A stretch of DNA of 64,000 nucleotides from Streptomyces ambofaciens ATCC 23877. Its GTDB lineage: Bacteria; Actinomycetota; Actinomycetes; Streptomycetales; Streptomycetaceae. The position numbers and the translations under genes were made by a program. The notes beneath the pieces are model-generated. The model was not told where the DNA came from, ran no database searches, and saw only the letters and a list, made by a program, of their open reading frames with translations. Location of the stretch: the NCBI RefSeq assembly GCF_001267885.1, contig NZ_CP012382.1, forward strand, positions 5,319,001 through 5,383,000, in the 5' to 3' direction. Shown piece after piece: positions 1 to 9,795 of this stretch (position 1 is its first letter; every line of letters begins with the position of its first letter).

Positions 1-379
1 GTACGAACGCGGCCGTGCGGTCGGCGATCAGCCCCTCGCGGTGGCCGGTGGCGACCGACTCGGTGAAGGAGGCGACCCCCTGGGAGGCGGCCTCGGCGCG
101 GATGCCGATGGTCAGCAGACGGGCGGCCAGCCTGGAGTAGACGGGGTCCTCCGAGATGAGCCCGGCCGCCGCCTCGGTGGCGAGCTCGCGCAGCTCCGCC
201 TCGTCCGCGCGGGCGGACCGGCCGCGCAGCGCGGCGGCGGCGACCCGGCCGGGGTCGGCGCCCGGGAGGTCGGCGGTCAGCACGGTCAGGGTCCGCAGCA
301 GCGCGGCACCGGGGCCGTCCGGTTCCCCGGTCGCCGTCACCGGGGTCGCTGAAGCCGGATCGGCTGGCGCGATGGTCAC
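1..379 (-). CDS. nrdA: Ribonucleoside-diphosphate reductase, class I large subunit (N-terminal part)
   Basis: Only the first 126 codons are in the window; the gene continues past the left edge. The GTG start at 379 is preceded by GGAG about 11 bases upstream. The N-terminus is an Ala/Pro-rich leader, followed by a helical segment (LLRTLT, GRVAAAALRGRSARADE, then ISEDPVYSRLAARLL and SFTESVATGHREGLI) that I recognise as the start of the Streptomyces class Ia NrdA. The enzyme reduces ribonucleoside diphosphates to deoxyribonucleotides together with the diiron NrdB subunit. The catalytic core lies outside the window, so the call rests on the N-terminal segment, the cobalamin riboswitch upstream and the position near dasR. 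In S. coelicolor the nrdABS operon is known to be shut off by B12, which favours the B12-dependent class II enzyme. Confidence 0.85.
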   Translation of the reverse strand, partial: MTIAPADPASATPVTATGEPDGPGAALLRTLTVLTADLPGADPGRVAAAALRGRSARADEAELRELATEAAAGLISEDPVYSRLAARLLTIGIRAEAASQGVASFTESVATGHREGLIADRTAAFV

Positions 380-508
380 GTGGAGCACTCCCTCGCTCGG
401 CACGGGGCCTGGCGGAGGGCAGGAGGAATCACGAGCGCACACGGCGTCGCGTCCACCGGCCCACTCCACGAGGCCCGGACGTCATGGCACCCGGGCCAAG
501 GCGGCCGG

Positions 509-655
509 GCGCACTGTCGGCAGGTCCTCGGACTCAAGCCCGTGCGCGGACACGTGGAGACGCGAACACGCACAAGTACACCGTTGCGGGACAGTTCCGG
601 ATTCGCACCGGATTCCCCTGCGGCGACAGCGAGCACGAGCATACATCTTGTGCCG
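509..655 (-). promoter_or_regulatory. Cobalamin (B12) riboswitch upstream of nrdA
   Basis: Read on the minus strand, the leader carries the conserved cobalamin-aptamer blocks in order. There is a CAGGGGAATCCGGTGCGAATCC core (its 5' edge is the complement of 610-620), then CCCGCAAC. The block GAGTCCGAGGACCTGCC follows (complement of 519-535), and then the B12-box-like GCCGACAGTGCG (complement of 510-521). A GC-rich inverted repeat at about 490-508 could form the downstream expression-platform hairpin. It lies 130 nt before the nrdA GTG. Known biology: class Ia nrd operons of Streptomyces are repressed by coenzyme B12 through such an element. Confidence 0.92.
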
Positions 656-706
656 GGCACCGCCAGCACCCCCAGATGTTGTGTCCGTGAGCGTGTCGGG
701 AGGGTG

Positions 707-1213
707 TCAGAGCGTCAGTTCATAGGTGAGCAGGGTGAAGTCGTCCAGCTTCGGCAGGGGGTTCCAGTCGCGCTCCGGGGTGCGGGTGAAACCCAGGCGC
801 GCGTAGAGGCGGTGGGCGCCGTGCATGGTGCGCTGGGTGGACAGCACGACCCGCGCGCAGCCCGGCACGGACCGGGCGCGGTCGACGCAGGCCCGCACCA
901 GCGCCTCGCCGGCGCCGCGTCCGCGCGCCTCGCGGGCGACGGCGAGCATGCGTATCTCGGCCTCGCCGGGACGGGCGATGTCGGCCATCGGGCCACCGCG
1001 GGGCACGAAGGTGACGCCACCGAGCACACCGCCGTCCGATGCGGCGACCAGCACCTCGGCGGCGGCCGCCCGTCGGGCCACGGCGCGCAGCTCGTGGAGG
1101 TAGGCGTCGTCCTCCCCGAAGTCGAGGAGGCCGTCGCCCAGGTAGGCGCGCGCGGTGATCTCACCGAGGGTGTCGTACTCCTCGGCCGTGGCACGCCGGA
1201 TCACGAAGTCCAT
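707..1213 (-). CDS. GNAT-family N-acetyltransferase
   Basis: A 168-residue single-domain acetyltransferase. The acetyl-CoA-binding signature is clear in the middle: MLAVAREARGRGAGEALVRAC, about residues 90-110, fits the V-x-x-x-x-R/Q-x-x-G-x-G/A motif A. The C-terminal HRLYARLGF and FTLLTYEL are typical of motif B and the last strand. The N-terminus (IRRATAEEYDTLGEI) begins directly with the first GNAT strand, which supports the ATG at 1213. The substrate cannot be told. It sits between the nrdA leader and the symporter operon, both also on the minus strand, and its stop codon lies about 50 bases from the riboswitch. Confidence 0.85.
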   Translation of the reverse strand: MDFVIRRATAEEYDTLGEITARAYLGDGLLDFGEDDAYLHELRAVARRAAAAEVLVAASDGGVLGGVTFVPRGGPMADIARPGEAEIRMLAVAREARGRGAGEALVRACVDRARSVPGCARVVLSTQRTMHGAHRLYARLGFTRTPERDWNPLPKLDDFTLLTYELTL

Positions 1214-1285
1214 GCCCCCGAGTGTGCCCGACGGGTACGACAGCGGGCCGCCGGATTTCTCCGACGGCCCGCCTGAGGGAGGGGG

Positions 1286-2896
1286 TCAGTGCGAGGTGCC
1301 CGCCGTGGCCGGCGGCAGCTCCACCTCGACGCCCGGGTCGCCCGCGTCCGCGGTGTAGTCGCCGGGCTTGGTCTCGTCGATGCCCTCGGGCGCCTTGAGC
1401 GCCCTCATGACGAAGGTCAGGACCACGGTGACCAGCACGTTCAGCACGAAGGCGGTGAGGCCGATGTAGCCGATCTCACCGATGCCGGGGATCTCGTCCG
1501 AGGAGCCGCCGAAGTGCTTCTGCGTCGGCGAGGCCACCCCGTACGCGGCGACCGTGCCGTAGACCATGCCGACCGCCCAGCCGCCGAGCAGGGCCCAGCG
1601 GTGGAACCAGCGGGTGAACAGGCCGCCCACCAGGGCCGGGAAGGTCTGCAGGATCCAGATGCCGCCGAGCAGCTGGAAGTTGATGGCGACCGTCTTGTCC
1701 ATGCCGAGGACGAAGACCAGCGCGCCCACCTTCACCAGCAGGGACACCAGCTTGGAGACCTTCGTCTCCTGGGCCGGGGTGGCGTCCGGCTTGATGAAGT
1801 CCTTGTAGATGTTGCGGGTGAAGAGGTTGGCCGCCGCGATCGACATGATCGCCGCCGGAACCAGGGCGCCGATGCCGATCGCCGCGAAGGCCACACCGGC
1901 GAACCAGTCCGGGAACATGTTCTCGAAGAGCTGGGGGATCGCCAGCTGCCCGTTCTCCACCTTCACCCCGGCCGCGATCGCCATGAAGCCGAGCAGCGCG
2001 AGCAGGCCCAGCATCAGCGAGTACAGCGGCAGGATCGTGGTGTTGCGGCGGATCACCTCACGGCTGCGCGAGGACAGCGTCGCGGTGATCGAGTGCGGGT
2101 ACATGAAGAGCGCGAGCGCCGAACCCAGCGCCAGCGTGGCGTACGTCCACTGGCCGCCGTGGTCCGGCGTCAGCGAGCCCTTGCCCGACTCGGTGAACTT
2201 GTCGCCCGCCGCCGCGAAGATGTCGTCGAAACCGCCGAGCTTGATCGGGATGTAGATGATCGCCACCGCGATGACGATGTAGATCAGCGTGTCCTTCACG
2301 AAGGCGATCAGCGCGGGCGCGCGCAGTCCCGACGAGTAGGTGTACGCCGCCAGCACGCCGAAGGCGATCAGCAGGGGCAGGTCCTTGACGAACCAGTTGG
2401 TGTCCTCGCCGCCGCCGAGGCCCATCACGTCCAGGACGGCCTGGATGCCGACCAGCTGGAGCGCGATGTACGGCATGGTGGCGAGGATGCCGGTCACGGC
2501 CACCGCCAGCGACAGCCCCTTCGAGCCGAACCGGCCGCGCACGAAGTCCGAGGTCGTCACGTAGCCGTGCTTGTGGGAGACCGACCACAGCCGGGGCAGG
2601 AAGGTGAAGATCAGCGGGTAGACCAGGATCGTGTACGGCACCGCGAAGAAGCCGGAGGCGCCGGCCGCGTAGATCGCCGCCGGGACGGCCACGAAGGTGT
2701 ACGCCGTGTACAGGTCGCCGCCCAGCAGGAACCAGGTGACCCAGGTGCCGAACGAGCGGCCGCCGAGGCCCCACTCGTCGAGGCTGTGCTCGTTCTCGGC
2801 CCTGCGCCAGCGGGCGGCCAGGAAGCCCATGGCGGTGACGAGCAGGAAGAAGAAGATGAAGACGGCGAGTGCGACGCCGTTCACGCCGTCGTTCAC
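1286..2896 (-). CDS. Sodium:solute symporter (SSS family, MctP-like)
   Basis: 536 residues with about 13 hydrophobic segments spread along the chain and a short hydrophilic C-terminus. The first helix (residues 8-30) is followed by the SSS hallmark LGGRSFGTWVTWFLLGGDLYTAYTF, and the YVTTSDFVRGRFGS motif is also typical. The family imports substrates with Na+ or H+; MctP-type members carry monocarboxylates such as lactate, pyruvate and alanine. That substrate is inferred from overall similarity and from the DUF3311 partner, not seen directly. The start overlaps the stop of the upstream DUF3311 gene by four bases, so the two are translationally coupled. Confidence 0.88.
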   Translation of the reverse strand: MNDGVNGVALAVFIFFFLLVTAMGFLAARWRRAENEHSLDEWGLGGRSFGTWVTWFLLGGDLYTAYTFVAVPAAIYAAGASGFFAVPYTILVYPLIFTFLPRLWSVSHKHGYVTTSDFVRGRFGSKGLSLAVAVTGILATMPYIALQLVGIQAVLDVMGLGGGEDTNWFVKDLPLLIAFGVLAAYTYSSGLRAPALIAFVKDTLIYIVIAVAIIYIPIKLGGFDDIFAAAGDKFTESGKGSLTPDHGGQWTYATLALGSALALFMYPHSITATLSSRSREVIRRNTTILPLYSLMLGLLALLGFMAIAAGVKVENGQLAIPQLFENMFPDWFAGVAFAAIGIGALVPAAIMSIAAANLFTRNIYKDFIKPDATPAQETKVSKLVSLLVKVGALVFVLGMDKTVAINFQLLGGIWILQTFPALVGGLFTRWFHRWALLGGWAVGMVYGTVAAYGVASPTQKHFGGSSDEIPGIGEIGYIGLTAFVLNVLVTVVLTFVMRALKAPEGIDETKPGDYTADAGDPGVEVELPPATAGTSH

Positions 2897-3150
2897 TTGG
2901 CCCCGCCTTCCCGACGGGCGCGCTGGTCACGCTGCCACAGCTTGTAGGCGATCATCGTCAGCGCGGTGGAGATGAGCACCCACGCCATCTGGTACCAGTA
3001 GAAGAACGGGATGCCGATGAAGGCCGGGTCCGTCTTCGCGTAGGAACCGACCCAGAGCATGGCGACGAACGGTGCGACAAGGCAGAGGCCGATGACGACG
3101 CGCACCGGCGTCACCACCGGCCCTCTGCTCACTTCTGGGGCTTGTGACAT
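2893..3150 (-). CDS. DUF3311 small membrane protein, partner of the symporter
   Basis: An 85-residue protein with two predicted transmembrane helices (about residues 15-35 and 47-68), the sequence PFFYWYQMAWV between them, and a basic C-terminal tail. This is the DUF3311 pattern. Genes of this family commonly lie directly upstream of SSS symporters of the MctP type, and here the two overlap by four bases. The small protein is presumably an accessory subunit of the transporter, but its role is not established. The 180-base gap between this gene and dasR holds its promoter; I could not pick convincing boxes there. Confidence 0.85.
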   Translation of the reverse strand: MSQAPEVSRGPVVTPVRVVIGLCLVAPFVAMLWVGSYAKTDPAFIGIPFFYWYQMAWVLISTALTMIAYKLWQRDQRARREGGAK

Positions 3151-3330
3151 ACGGCGGCTCCGTCCCCTCGCTGATCACCTCGTGCAGTGCGCACGAAATG
3201 TAGGTGACGGCGTCGAGAGAGCGGAACCCCTCGTCCGTATATCGGTCCTGAACTGCAACTTCACGGTCCCGGGTGCCGGAATATGTCGGACACGCGCGCC
3301 GCGGGGCAGGCGGGAACGGCCGGACGGGCC

Positions 3331-4436
<1,106 letters not shown>

Positions 4437-4442
4437 CCCCCT

Positions 4443-4458
4443 ACTGGTCTACACCATT
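4443..4458. promoter_or_regulatory. Third dre site before dasA
   Basis: ACTGGTCTACACCATT is a near-consensus dre just downstream of the candidate dasA promoter. A further half-site (ATTGGTCC) overlaps its right end. Together with the site at 4419-4434 it forms a closely spaced operator cluster. Confidence 0.75.
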
Positions 4459-4547
4459 GGTCCAGGTCCCGGCCCCATGGGCGGTCCGCGTCGACGAGCA
4501 ACCGCGGGGAGGCAGGGGGGTTTTGTGGCATCCCTGAGGAGGGTGGC

Positions 4548-5825
4548 GTGAAGCGCAAGCTGATAGCCGCGATCGGTATCGCGGGCATGATGGTCTCGAT
4601 CGCGGCGTGCGGGGGCGACGACGGCGACGACGGCAAGAAGGCCGGGGCGGACGGTTACGCCGGTGAGACGCTCACCGTGTGGGTGATGGACGGGTCCTCG
4701 CCGGACGACTGGCAGGCCGACCTCGCCAAGGAGTTCGAGGCGAAGACCAAGGCCAAGGTCAAGTTCGAGATCCAGAAGTGGAACGGTATCCAGCAGAAGC
4801 TGACCACCGCCCTCTCCGAGGAGAACCCGCCCGACGTCTTCGAGATCGGCAACACCCAGACGCCGGCCTACGCCAAGACCGGCGGCCTCGCCGACCTGGG
4901 CGACCTCAAGAGCGAGATCGGCGCCGACTGGTCCGAGTCCCTCAACAAGTCCGCCGTCTTCGAGGACAAGCAGTACGCCGCCCCGTGGTTCGTGGTGAAC
5001 CGCGTGGTCATCTACAACAAGAAGATCTGGGCGGACGCGGGCATCAAGGGCACGCCCAAGACCCGCGACGAGTTCTACGACGCCCTCAAGACGATCGGCG
5101 AGAAGACCGACGCCGAGCCGATCTACCTGCCCGGCCAGAACTGGTACCACTTCGTGGGCCTGGCCATCGGCGAGGGCGCCGAGCTGGTCAAGAAGGACGG
5201 CGACAAGTACGTCTCCAACCTGGGCGACCCGAAGATCGCCGCCGCCACGGAGACCTACAAGAAGTTCCAGGCCCTCTCCAAGGCGCCCAAGGACAAGGAC
5301 GAGGCCACCCCGCAGCAGGGTGAGATCTTCGCCAAGGGCAAGACCGGCGCCATCATCGGCATGGGCTGGGAGGGCGGCACGGCGATCGCCACCAACCCGG
5401 CGATCGAGAAGGACCTCGGCTACTTCACCATCCCGGGTCCCACGGCCGACAAGCCCGAGGGCGTCTTCCTCGGCGGCTCCAACCTGGCCGTCGCCGCGGG
5501 CAGCAAGAAGCAGGAGCTCGCCAAGGAGTTCCTGAAGATCGCGCTGTCCGACAAGTACGAGGGCGCGCTGGCCAAGGCCAACGGCGTCATCCCGAACAAG
5601 GACGCGCTGCAGAGCAACCTGCAGGGCAACGCCGCCGCCGAGGCGGCCGCGCCGGCCTCCGCGGGCGGTGACACCACGCCGCTGATCCCGGAGTGGGCCG
5701 CGGTCGAGAACGACCCGAACCCGATCAAGACCTACCTGACGGCCGTGCTGAAGGGGAAGTCCCCGGCCGAGGCCGCCGAGCAGGTCGAGGGCGAGTTCAA
5801 CAAGCGCCTGGCGCAGCAGCAGTAA
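4548..5825 (+). CDS. dasA: Chitobiose-binding lipoprotein DasA (ABC transporter)
   Basis: 425 residues. A lipoprotein signal peptide opens the protein, with the lipobox SIAAC followed by GG; the Cys at about residue 20 would be lipid-modified and anchor the protein outside the membrane. The rest is an extracellular solute-binding protein of the sugar (family 1) type, with features such as LTVWVMDGS, PDVFEIGNTQ and GMGWEGG. The GTG start at 4548 follows a strong GAGGAGGGT ribosome site; reading upstream would bury the signal peptide. DasA is the known N,N'-diacetylchitobiose receptor in Streptomyces. It is first in the dasABC operon and is controlled by DasR. Confidence 0.95.
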   Translation: MKRKLIAAIGIAGMMVSIAACGGDDGDDGKKAGADGYAGETLTVWVMDGSSPDDWQADLAKEFEAKTKAKVKFEIQKWNGIQQKLTTALSEENPPDVFEIGNTQTPAYAKTGGLADLGDLKSEIGADWSESLNKSAVFEDKQYAAPWFVVNRVVIYNKKIWADAGIKGTPKTRDEFYDALKTIGEKTDAEPIYLPGQNWYHFVGLAIGEGAELVKKDGDKYVSNLGDPKIAAATETYKKFQALSKAPKDKDEATPQQGEIFAKGKTGAIIGMGWEGGTAIATNPAIEKDLGYFTIPGPTADKPEGVFLGGSNLAVAAGSKKQELAKEFLKIALSDKYEGALAKANGVIPNKDALQSNLQGNAAAEAAAPASAGGDTTPLIPEWAAVENDPNPIKTYLTAVLKGKSPAEAAEQVEGEFNKRLAQQQ

Positions 5826-5913
5826 CACCGGGTGAGCCGGGGTGGGGGCCGGCACGCGACGGCCCCCGCCCCGGCGTCGAGTTGAGCAGGTCGAGAAGAG
5901 AGAGACCGCGAGC

Positions 5914-6900
5914 ATGACCGTGCAGACCGAACGGCCGCCCTCCGGCCCGTCGGACGTCCGCAAGACGGACGGCGAGGGCACCGGCAGGCCGAAACCGAGA
6001 GCCGCGTCGCGCACCGGCGCGCTCGTCCCGTACCTCTTGCTGCTGCCCGCCTGCGCGGCCACTGTGCTACTGCTCGGCTGGCCACTGGTGAAGGACGGCC
6101 TGCTGTCCTTCCAGAACCTCAACATGGCGCAGCTGATCCAGCACGTCACCGAGTGGACCGGCTTCGACAACTACAAGGAGGTCCTCACCGGCGAGGACTT
6201 CTGGCGGGTCACCGTCCGCTCGATCGCCTTCACCGCGGTCAACGTCGCCCTCACCATGGTGGTGGGCGGCCTGATCGGGCTGCTGCTCGCCCGCCTCGGC
6301 AGGGTGATGCGGCTCGTGCTGATGATCGGCCTGGTGCTGGCGTGGGCCATGCCGGTGGTCGCCGCGACCACCGTCTACCAGTGGCTCTTCGCCCAGCGCT
6401 TCGGCGTCGTCAACTGGGTCCTGGACAAGCTCGGCTGGCACTCCATGGCCGACTACAGCTGGACCGGCAGCCAGATGTCGACCTTCTTCGTCGTCACCGT
6501 GCTCATCGTCTGGATGTCCGTCCCGTTCGTCGCCATCAACCTGTACGCGGCGACCACCACCATCTCCGGCGAGCTGTACGAGGCCGCCGCCCTCGACGGG
6601 GCCGGCGCCTGGCGCAGCTTCACCACGGTCACCCTGCCGGTCCTGCGGCCGTTCCTCTACGCGACGACCTTCCTGGAGATCATCTGGATCTTCAAGGCCT
6701 TCGTCCAGGTCTACACGTTCAACGGCGGCGGCCCGGACCGTCTCACCGAGATCCTGCCCGTCTACGCCTACATCGAGGGCGTCGGCAACCAGCACTACGG
6801 CATGGGCGCGGCGATCGCCGTCCTGACCATCCTGATCCTGCTCGGCCTGACCGCCTACTACCTCAGGATCGTGCTCAAGCAAGAGGAGGACGAGCTGTGA
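5914..6900 (+). CDS. dasB: Chitobiose ABC transporter permease DasB
   Basis: 328 residues with six predicted transmembrane helices, the first at residues 37-56 after a hydrophilic N-terminus. The conserved cytoplasmic EAA loop is visible at about 220-235 (ELYEAAALDGAG then TLPVLRPFL); it contacts the ATPase. A purine-rich stretch lies 8-20 bases upstream of the ATG. The gene is 88 bases downstream of dasA and overlaps dasC by four bases. DasB forms the membrane channel with DasC. No ATPase gene lies in this operon; in Streptomyces the shared ATPase MsiK, encoded elsewhere, is known to drive Das transport. Confidence 0.94.
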   Translation: MTVQTERPPSGPSDVRKTDGEGTGRPKPRAASRTGALVPYLLLLPACAATVLLLGWPLVKDGLLSFQNLNMAQLIQHVTEWTGFDNYKEVLTGEDFWRVTVRSIAFTAVNVALTMVVGGLIGLLLARLGRVMRLVLMIGLVLAWAMPVVAATTVYQWLFAQRFGVVNWVLDKLGWHSMADYSWTGSQMSTFFVVTVLIVWMSVPFVAINLYAATTTISGELYEAAALDGAGAWRSFTTVTLPVLRPFLYATTFLEIIWIFKAFVQVYTFNGGGPDRLTEILPVYAYIEGVGNQHYGMGAAIAVLTILILLGLTAYYLRIVLKQEEDEL

Positions 6901-7727
6901 AGCGCTCGCTCTTCGGCCGCCTGTGGCCCAACGTCACGGCCGTCGTCCTGTTCATCGGCCTCGTCTTCCCCGTCTACTGGATGTTCGCCACGGCCTTCAA
7001 GCCGACCGGCGACATCATCTCGGAGGACCCGGTCTGGTTCCCGACCGACGTCACCTTCGACCACTTCAGGACCGCGGTCGAGGCCGACCACTTCTGGACC
7101 TACGTCGGCAACTCGCTCATCGTCACCGTCTGCGCGGTCGTCTTCTCGCTCGTCATCGCGCTGGCCGGGGCGTTCGCCCTGGCGCGGATGCGGTTCAAGG
7201 GGCGGCGCGGCTTCATCGTCGGCTTCATGCTCGCCCAGATGGCGCCCTGGGAAGTGATGGTCATCGCCATCTACATGATCGTGCGCGACGCCTCGATGCT
7301 GAACAGCCTCGTGCCGCTCACCCTCTTCTACATGATGATGATCCTGCCCTTCACCATCTTGACGCTGCGCGGCTTCGTCGCCGCCGTGCCCCGGGAACTG
7401 GAGGAGTCCGCGCTGGTCGACGGCTGCACCCGGGCCCAGGCGTTCCGCCGGATCATCCTGCCGCTGCTCGCGCCGGGCCTGATGTCGACTTCGATGTTCG
7501 GCTTCATCACCGCGTGGAACGAGCTGCCTCTGGTGCTGGTCGTCAACAAGGAGGCGGAGGCCCAGACCCTGCCGCTGTGGCTGACCAGCTTCCAGACCGT
7601 CTTCGGCGACAACTGGGGTGCGACCATGGCAGCCTCGTCGCTCTTCGCCATCCCGATCCTGATCCTCTTCGTCTTCCTGCAGCGCAGGGCCGTCAGCGGC
7701 CTGACCGCCGGCGCCGTGAAGGGATAA
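6897..7727 (+). CDS. dasC: Chitobiose ABC transporter permease DasC
   Basis: 276 residues with six predicted membrane helices and the MalG-type architecture. The EAA loop is at about residues 169-190 (EESALVDGCTRAQAF, then IILPLLAPGL). The GTG start at 6897 lies in a GTGA overlap with the dasB stop and follows a strong AGAGGAGGA ribosome site located inside dasB, so translation is coupled. It pairs with DasB to form the permease for chitobiose. The following dasD starts nine bases after the stop, so it is probably transcribed with dasABC. Confidence 0.94.
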   Translation: MKRSLFGRLWPNVTAVVLFIGLVFPVYWMFATAFKPTGDIISEDPVWFPTDVTFDHFRTAVEADHFWTYVGNSLIVTVCAVVFSLVIALAGAFALARMRFKGRRGFIVGFMLAQMAPWEVMVIAIYMIVRDASMLNSLVPLTLFYMMMILPFTILTLRGFVAAVPRELEESALVDGCTRAQAFRRIILPLLAPGLMSTSMFGFITAWNELPLVLVVNKEAEAQTLPLWLTSFQTVFGDNWGATMAASSLFAIPILILFVFLQRRAVSGLTAGAVKG

Positions 7728-7736
7728 CGCCACCCG

Positions 7737-9233
7737 ATGACGACAATCGCCAGCGGCACCGACACGCTCACGCGCGACGCGCTGACCGTCCTGCAGCCCG
7801 GCTTCACCGGCACCACCGCCCCCGACTGGCTGCTGCGCAGCCTCGGCGAGGGGCTGGCCTCCGTCGGTCTGTTCGGCCGCAACATCGCCTCGGCCGGGCA
7901 ACTGGCCGCCCTGACCGCCCAGCTGCGCGCCGAACGCGGCGACGTGCTGGTCGCCATCGACGAGGAGGGCGGCGATGTCACCCGTCTGGAGGTCCGCACC
8001 GGCTCCTCCTTCCCCGGCAACCTCGCCCTCGGTGCGGTGGACGACGTCGAGCTCACCCGGGAGGTGGCCGCGGAACTGGGCCGCCGGCTCGCGGCCTGCG
8101 GGGTGAACCTCAACTGGGCCCCGTCCGCCGACGTCAACTCCAACCCGGACAACCCGGTCATCGGCGTGCGGTCCTTCGGCGCCGGCACCGACCTGGTCGC
8201 CCGGCACACCGCCGCCTACGTCACCGGCCTCCAGTCGGTGGGCGTGGCCGCCTGCACCAAGCACTTCCCCGGGCACGGCGACACCGCGGTCGACTCCCAC
8301 CACGCGATGCCGCGCATCGACGTGGGCCCCGACGTGCTGGCCGAGCGCGACCTCGCCCCCTTCCGTGCGGCCATCGCCGCCGGCAGCCGCGCGGTGATGA
8401 GCGCCCACATCCTGGTCCCGGCCCTGGACCCGGACCGGCCGGCCACGCTGTCCCGCCGCATCCTGACCGACCTGCTCCGCGGCGAGCTGGGTTACGGCGG
8501 CTTGATCGTCACCGACGGCATGGAGATGCGGGCCATCTCGGGCACCTACGGCATCGAACGCGGCAGCGTCCTTGCCATCGCGGCGGGCGCCGACGCGATC
8601 TGCGTGGGTGGCGGGCTGGCCGACGAGGGGACCGTGCTGCGGCTGCGCGACGCCCTGGTCGAGGCCGTCCGCTCGGGCGAGCTGCCCGAGGACCGGCTCG
8701 CCGACGCGGCGGAACGGGTCCGCGCCCTGGCTCACTGGACCGGCACGCACCACGCCGACACCGCGGCCCGGACCGGGAGCGGCACCGACGGCGACGTGGG
8801 CCTGAGCGCCGCCCGCCGCGCCCTGCGGATCACCGGCGCCGACGGCTTCACCCCCCTCACGGAAGCGCCGTACGTCGCCGCGCTCACCCCCGTGGCGAAC
8901 ATCGCGGTCGGCGACGAGACCCCCTGGGGCGTCGCCGCCGAGCTCTTCCGTCTGCTCCCCGGCACGGAGACCGGCAGCTTCACCGGGCCGGACGCCGGGA
9001 AGGAGGTGCTGGCCGCGGCAGGCCCGCGCCGCATCGTGGCCGTCGTCCGCGACGAGCACCGGCACCCCTGGATGGCGGCCGCACTCGACACGCTGCTGGC
9101 GGACCGCCCCGACACGATCGTCGTCGAGATGGGCGTCCCCCGGGCGGAGCCACGCGGAGCCCTCCACCTGGCCACCCACGGCGCCGCCCGAGTCTGCGGC
9201 CGCGCAGCCGCGGAGGCCCTCACGGGGCTGTAG
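7737..9233 (+). CDS. dasD: Beta-N-acetylglucosaminidase, glycoside hydrolase family 3
   Basis: 498 residues without a signal peptide, so probably cytoplasmic. The GH3 N-acetylhexosaminidase signature KHFPGHGDT is at residues 175-183, with its acid/base His180. The catalytic nucleophile Asp260 sits in VTDGMEM. A C-terminal extension of about 150 residues beyond the NagZ-like barrel resembles a GH3 second domain. It would cleave chitobiose brought in by DasABC to two GlcNAc molecules. The gene lies nine bases downstream of dasC; the corresponding S. coelicolor gene has been called dasD. Role in peptidoglycan recycling (NagZ-like) is an alternative. Confidence 0.88.
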   Translation: MTTIASGTDTLTRDALTVLQPGFTGTTAPDWLLRSLGEGLASVGLFGRNIASAGQLAALTAQLRAERGDVLVAIDEEGGDVTRLEVRTGSSFPGNLALGAVDDVELTREVAAELGRRLAACGVNLNWAPSADVNSNPDNPVIGVRSFGAGTDLVARHTAAYVTGLQSVGVAACTKHFPGHGDTAVDSHHAMPRIDVGPDVLAERDLAPFRAAIAAGSRAVMSAHILVPALDPDRPATLSRRILTDLLRGELGYGGLIVTDGMEMRAISGTYGIERGSVLAIAAGADAICVGGGLADEGTVLRLRDALVEAVRSGELPEDRLADAAERVRALAHWTGTHHADTAARTGSGTDGDVGLSAARRALRITGADGFTPLTEAPYVAALTPVANIAVGDETPWGVAAELFRLLPGTETGSFTGPDAGKEVLAAAGPRRIVAVVRDEHRHPWMAAALDTLLADRPDTIVVEMGVPRAEPRGALHLATHGAARVCGRAAAEALTGL

Positions 9234-9237
9234 CGCA

Positions 9238-9525
9238 CGCTCCGACCGGTACGACCGGGCGCCGGTCCTCCTGTGTGTGGGGGGCCGGCGCCTTCGCCGT
9301 CCTGGCGGGGGTGCAGGGCGTGCCCCGGGCGGCACTACGCGCTGTTCCCGCTCCCTGTGCGGGGGCAGCCGATGCCCTCGCCGTCCCGGTGGGGGTGTGG
9401 CGCGCACCCCGACCGGTGCAAGGCGGGCGCCGTGGCTCCTGTGCGGAGGGCCTGTGCCTTCGGCGTACGGCGGGGGACGGGCGTGCGGCGCGGTGGTTCG
9501 GGGTCCTGCCGGCTCGGGTGTCTGC
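9238..9525. repeat. Degenerate tandem repeat of about 84 bp
   Basis: Three imperfect copies of a GC-rich unit start at about 9268, 9351 and 9436, so the spacing is 83 and 85 bases. Each begins CTCCTGTG or CTCCCTGTG, runs through a G-run and a TTCGCCGT-like segment, and ends in GGNGGGGG. Copies 1 and 3 are both preceded by CCGACCGGT and GGGCGCCG. A weaker fourth copy may begin near 9513. I see no convincing gene on either strand. Confidence 0.5.
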
Positions 9526-9795
9526 CCGGTGGGGTGCCTGGGCGGTGGTGGCAGCGGGCCGGGCGCCGGTGGCTAGGCGTTCACGGGGCCGGCTGTTGGC
9601 CCATGCCTCCACCGGGCGGGGCGCTCGCCTGTACGGAGACGCACCCGGCGGGTTCGCGCAGGGCCGGCCCCGGCGTCCGCGCGGGGGACACGGCGAAGGG
9701 CGCCGCCCCCGGTGACCGGGGATCAGCGCCCTCCCTGTGCGTGCCCGCGTGCCCGCCTGCCCGCCTGCCCGCGCGGCCATGTGGGCCGCGGTGGC
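9526..9795. other. Intergenic remainder between dasD and nagB
   Basis: No gene is supported here. The only structure is a run of short CCCGCNTG repeats at about 9741-9772, directly behind the nagB stop. The region together with the 84-bp repeats gives an unusually long 560-base gap between two genes of one pathway. Confidence 0.5.

Noticed and set aside
376-725. Reading frames of 97-189 codons across the nrdA leader
   Set aside because: They cross the cobalamin riboswitch, encode Arg/Cys/Pro-rich sequence with no domain, and have no ribosome sites. They are chance frames of GC-rich DNA.
1289-2947. A 552-codon plus-strand frame opposite the symporter, and similar long frames opposite kgd, lon and cvnA
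   Set aside because: These are antisense shadows produced by codon bias. They are Arg/Gly/His-rich with no domains.
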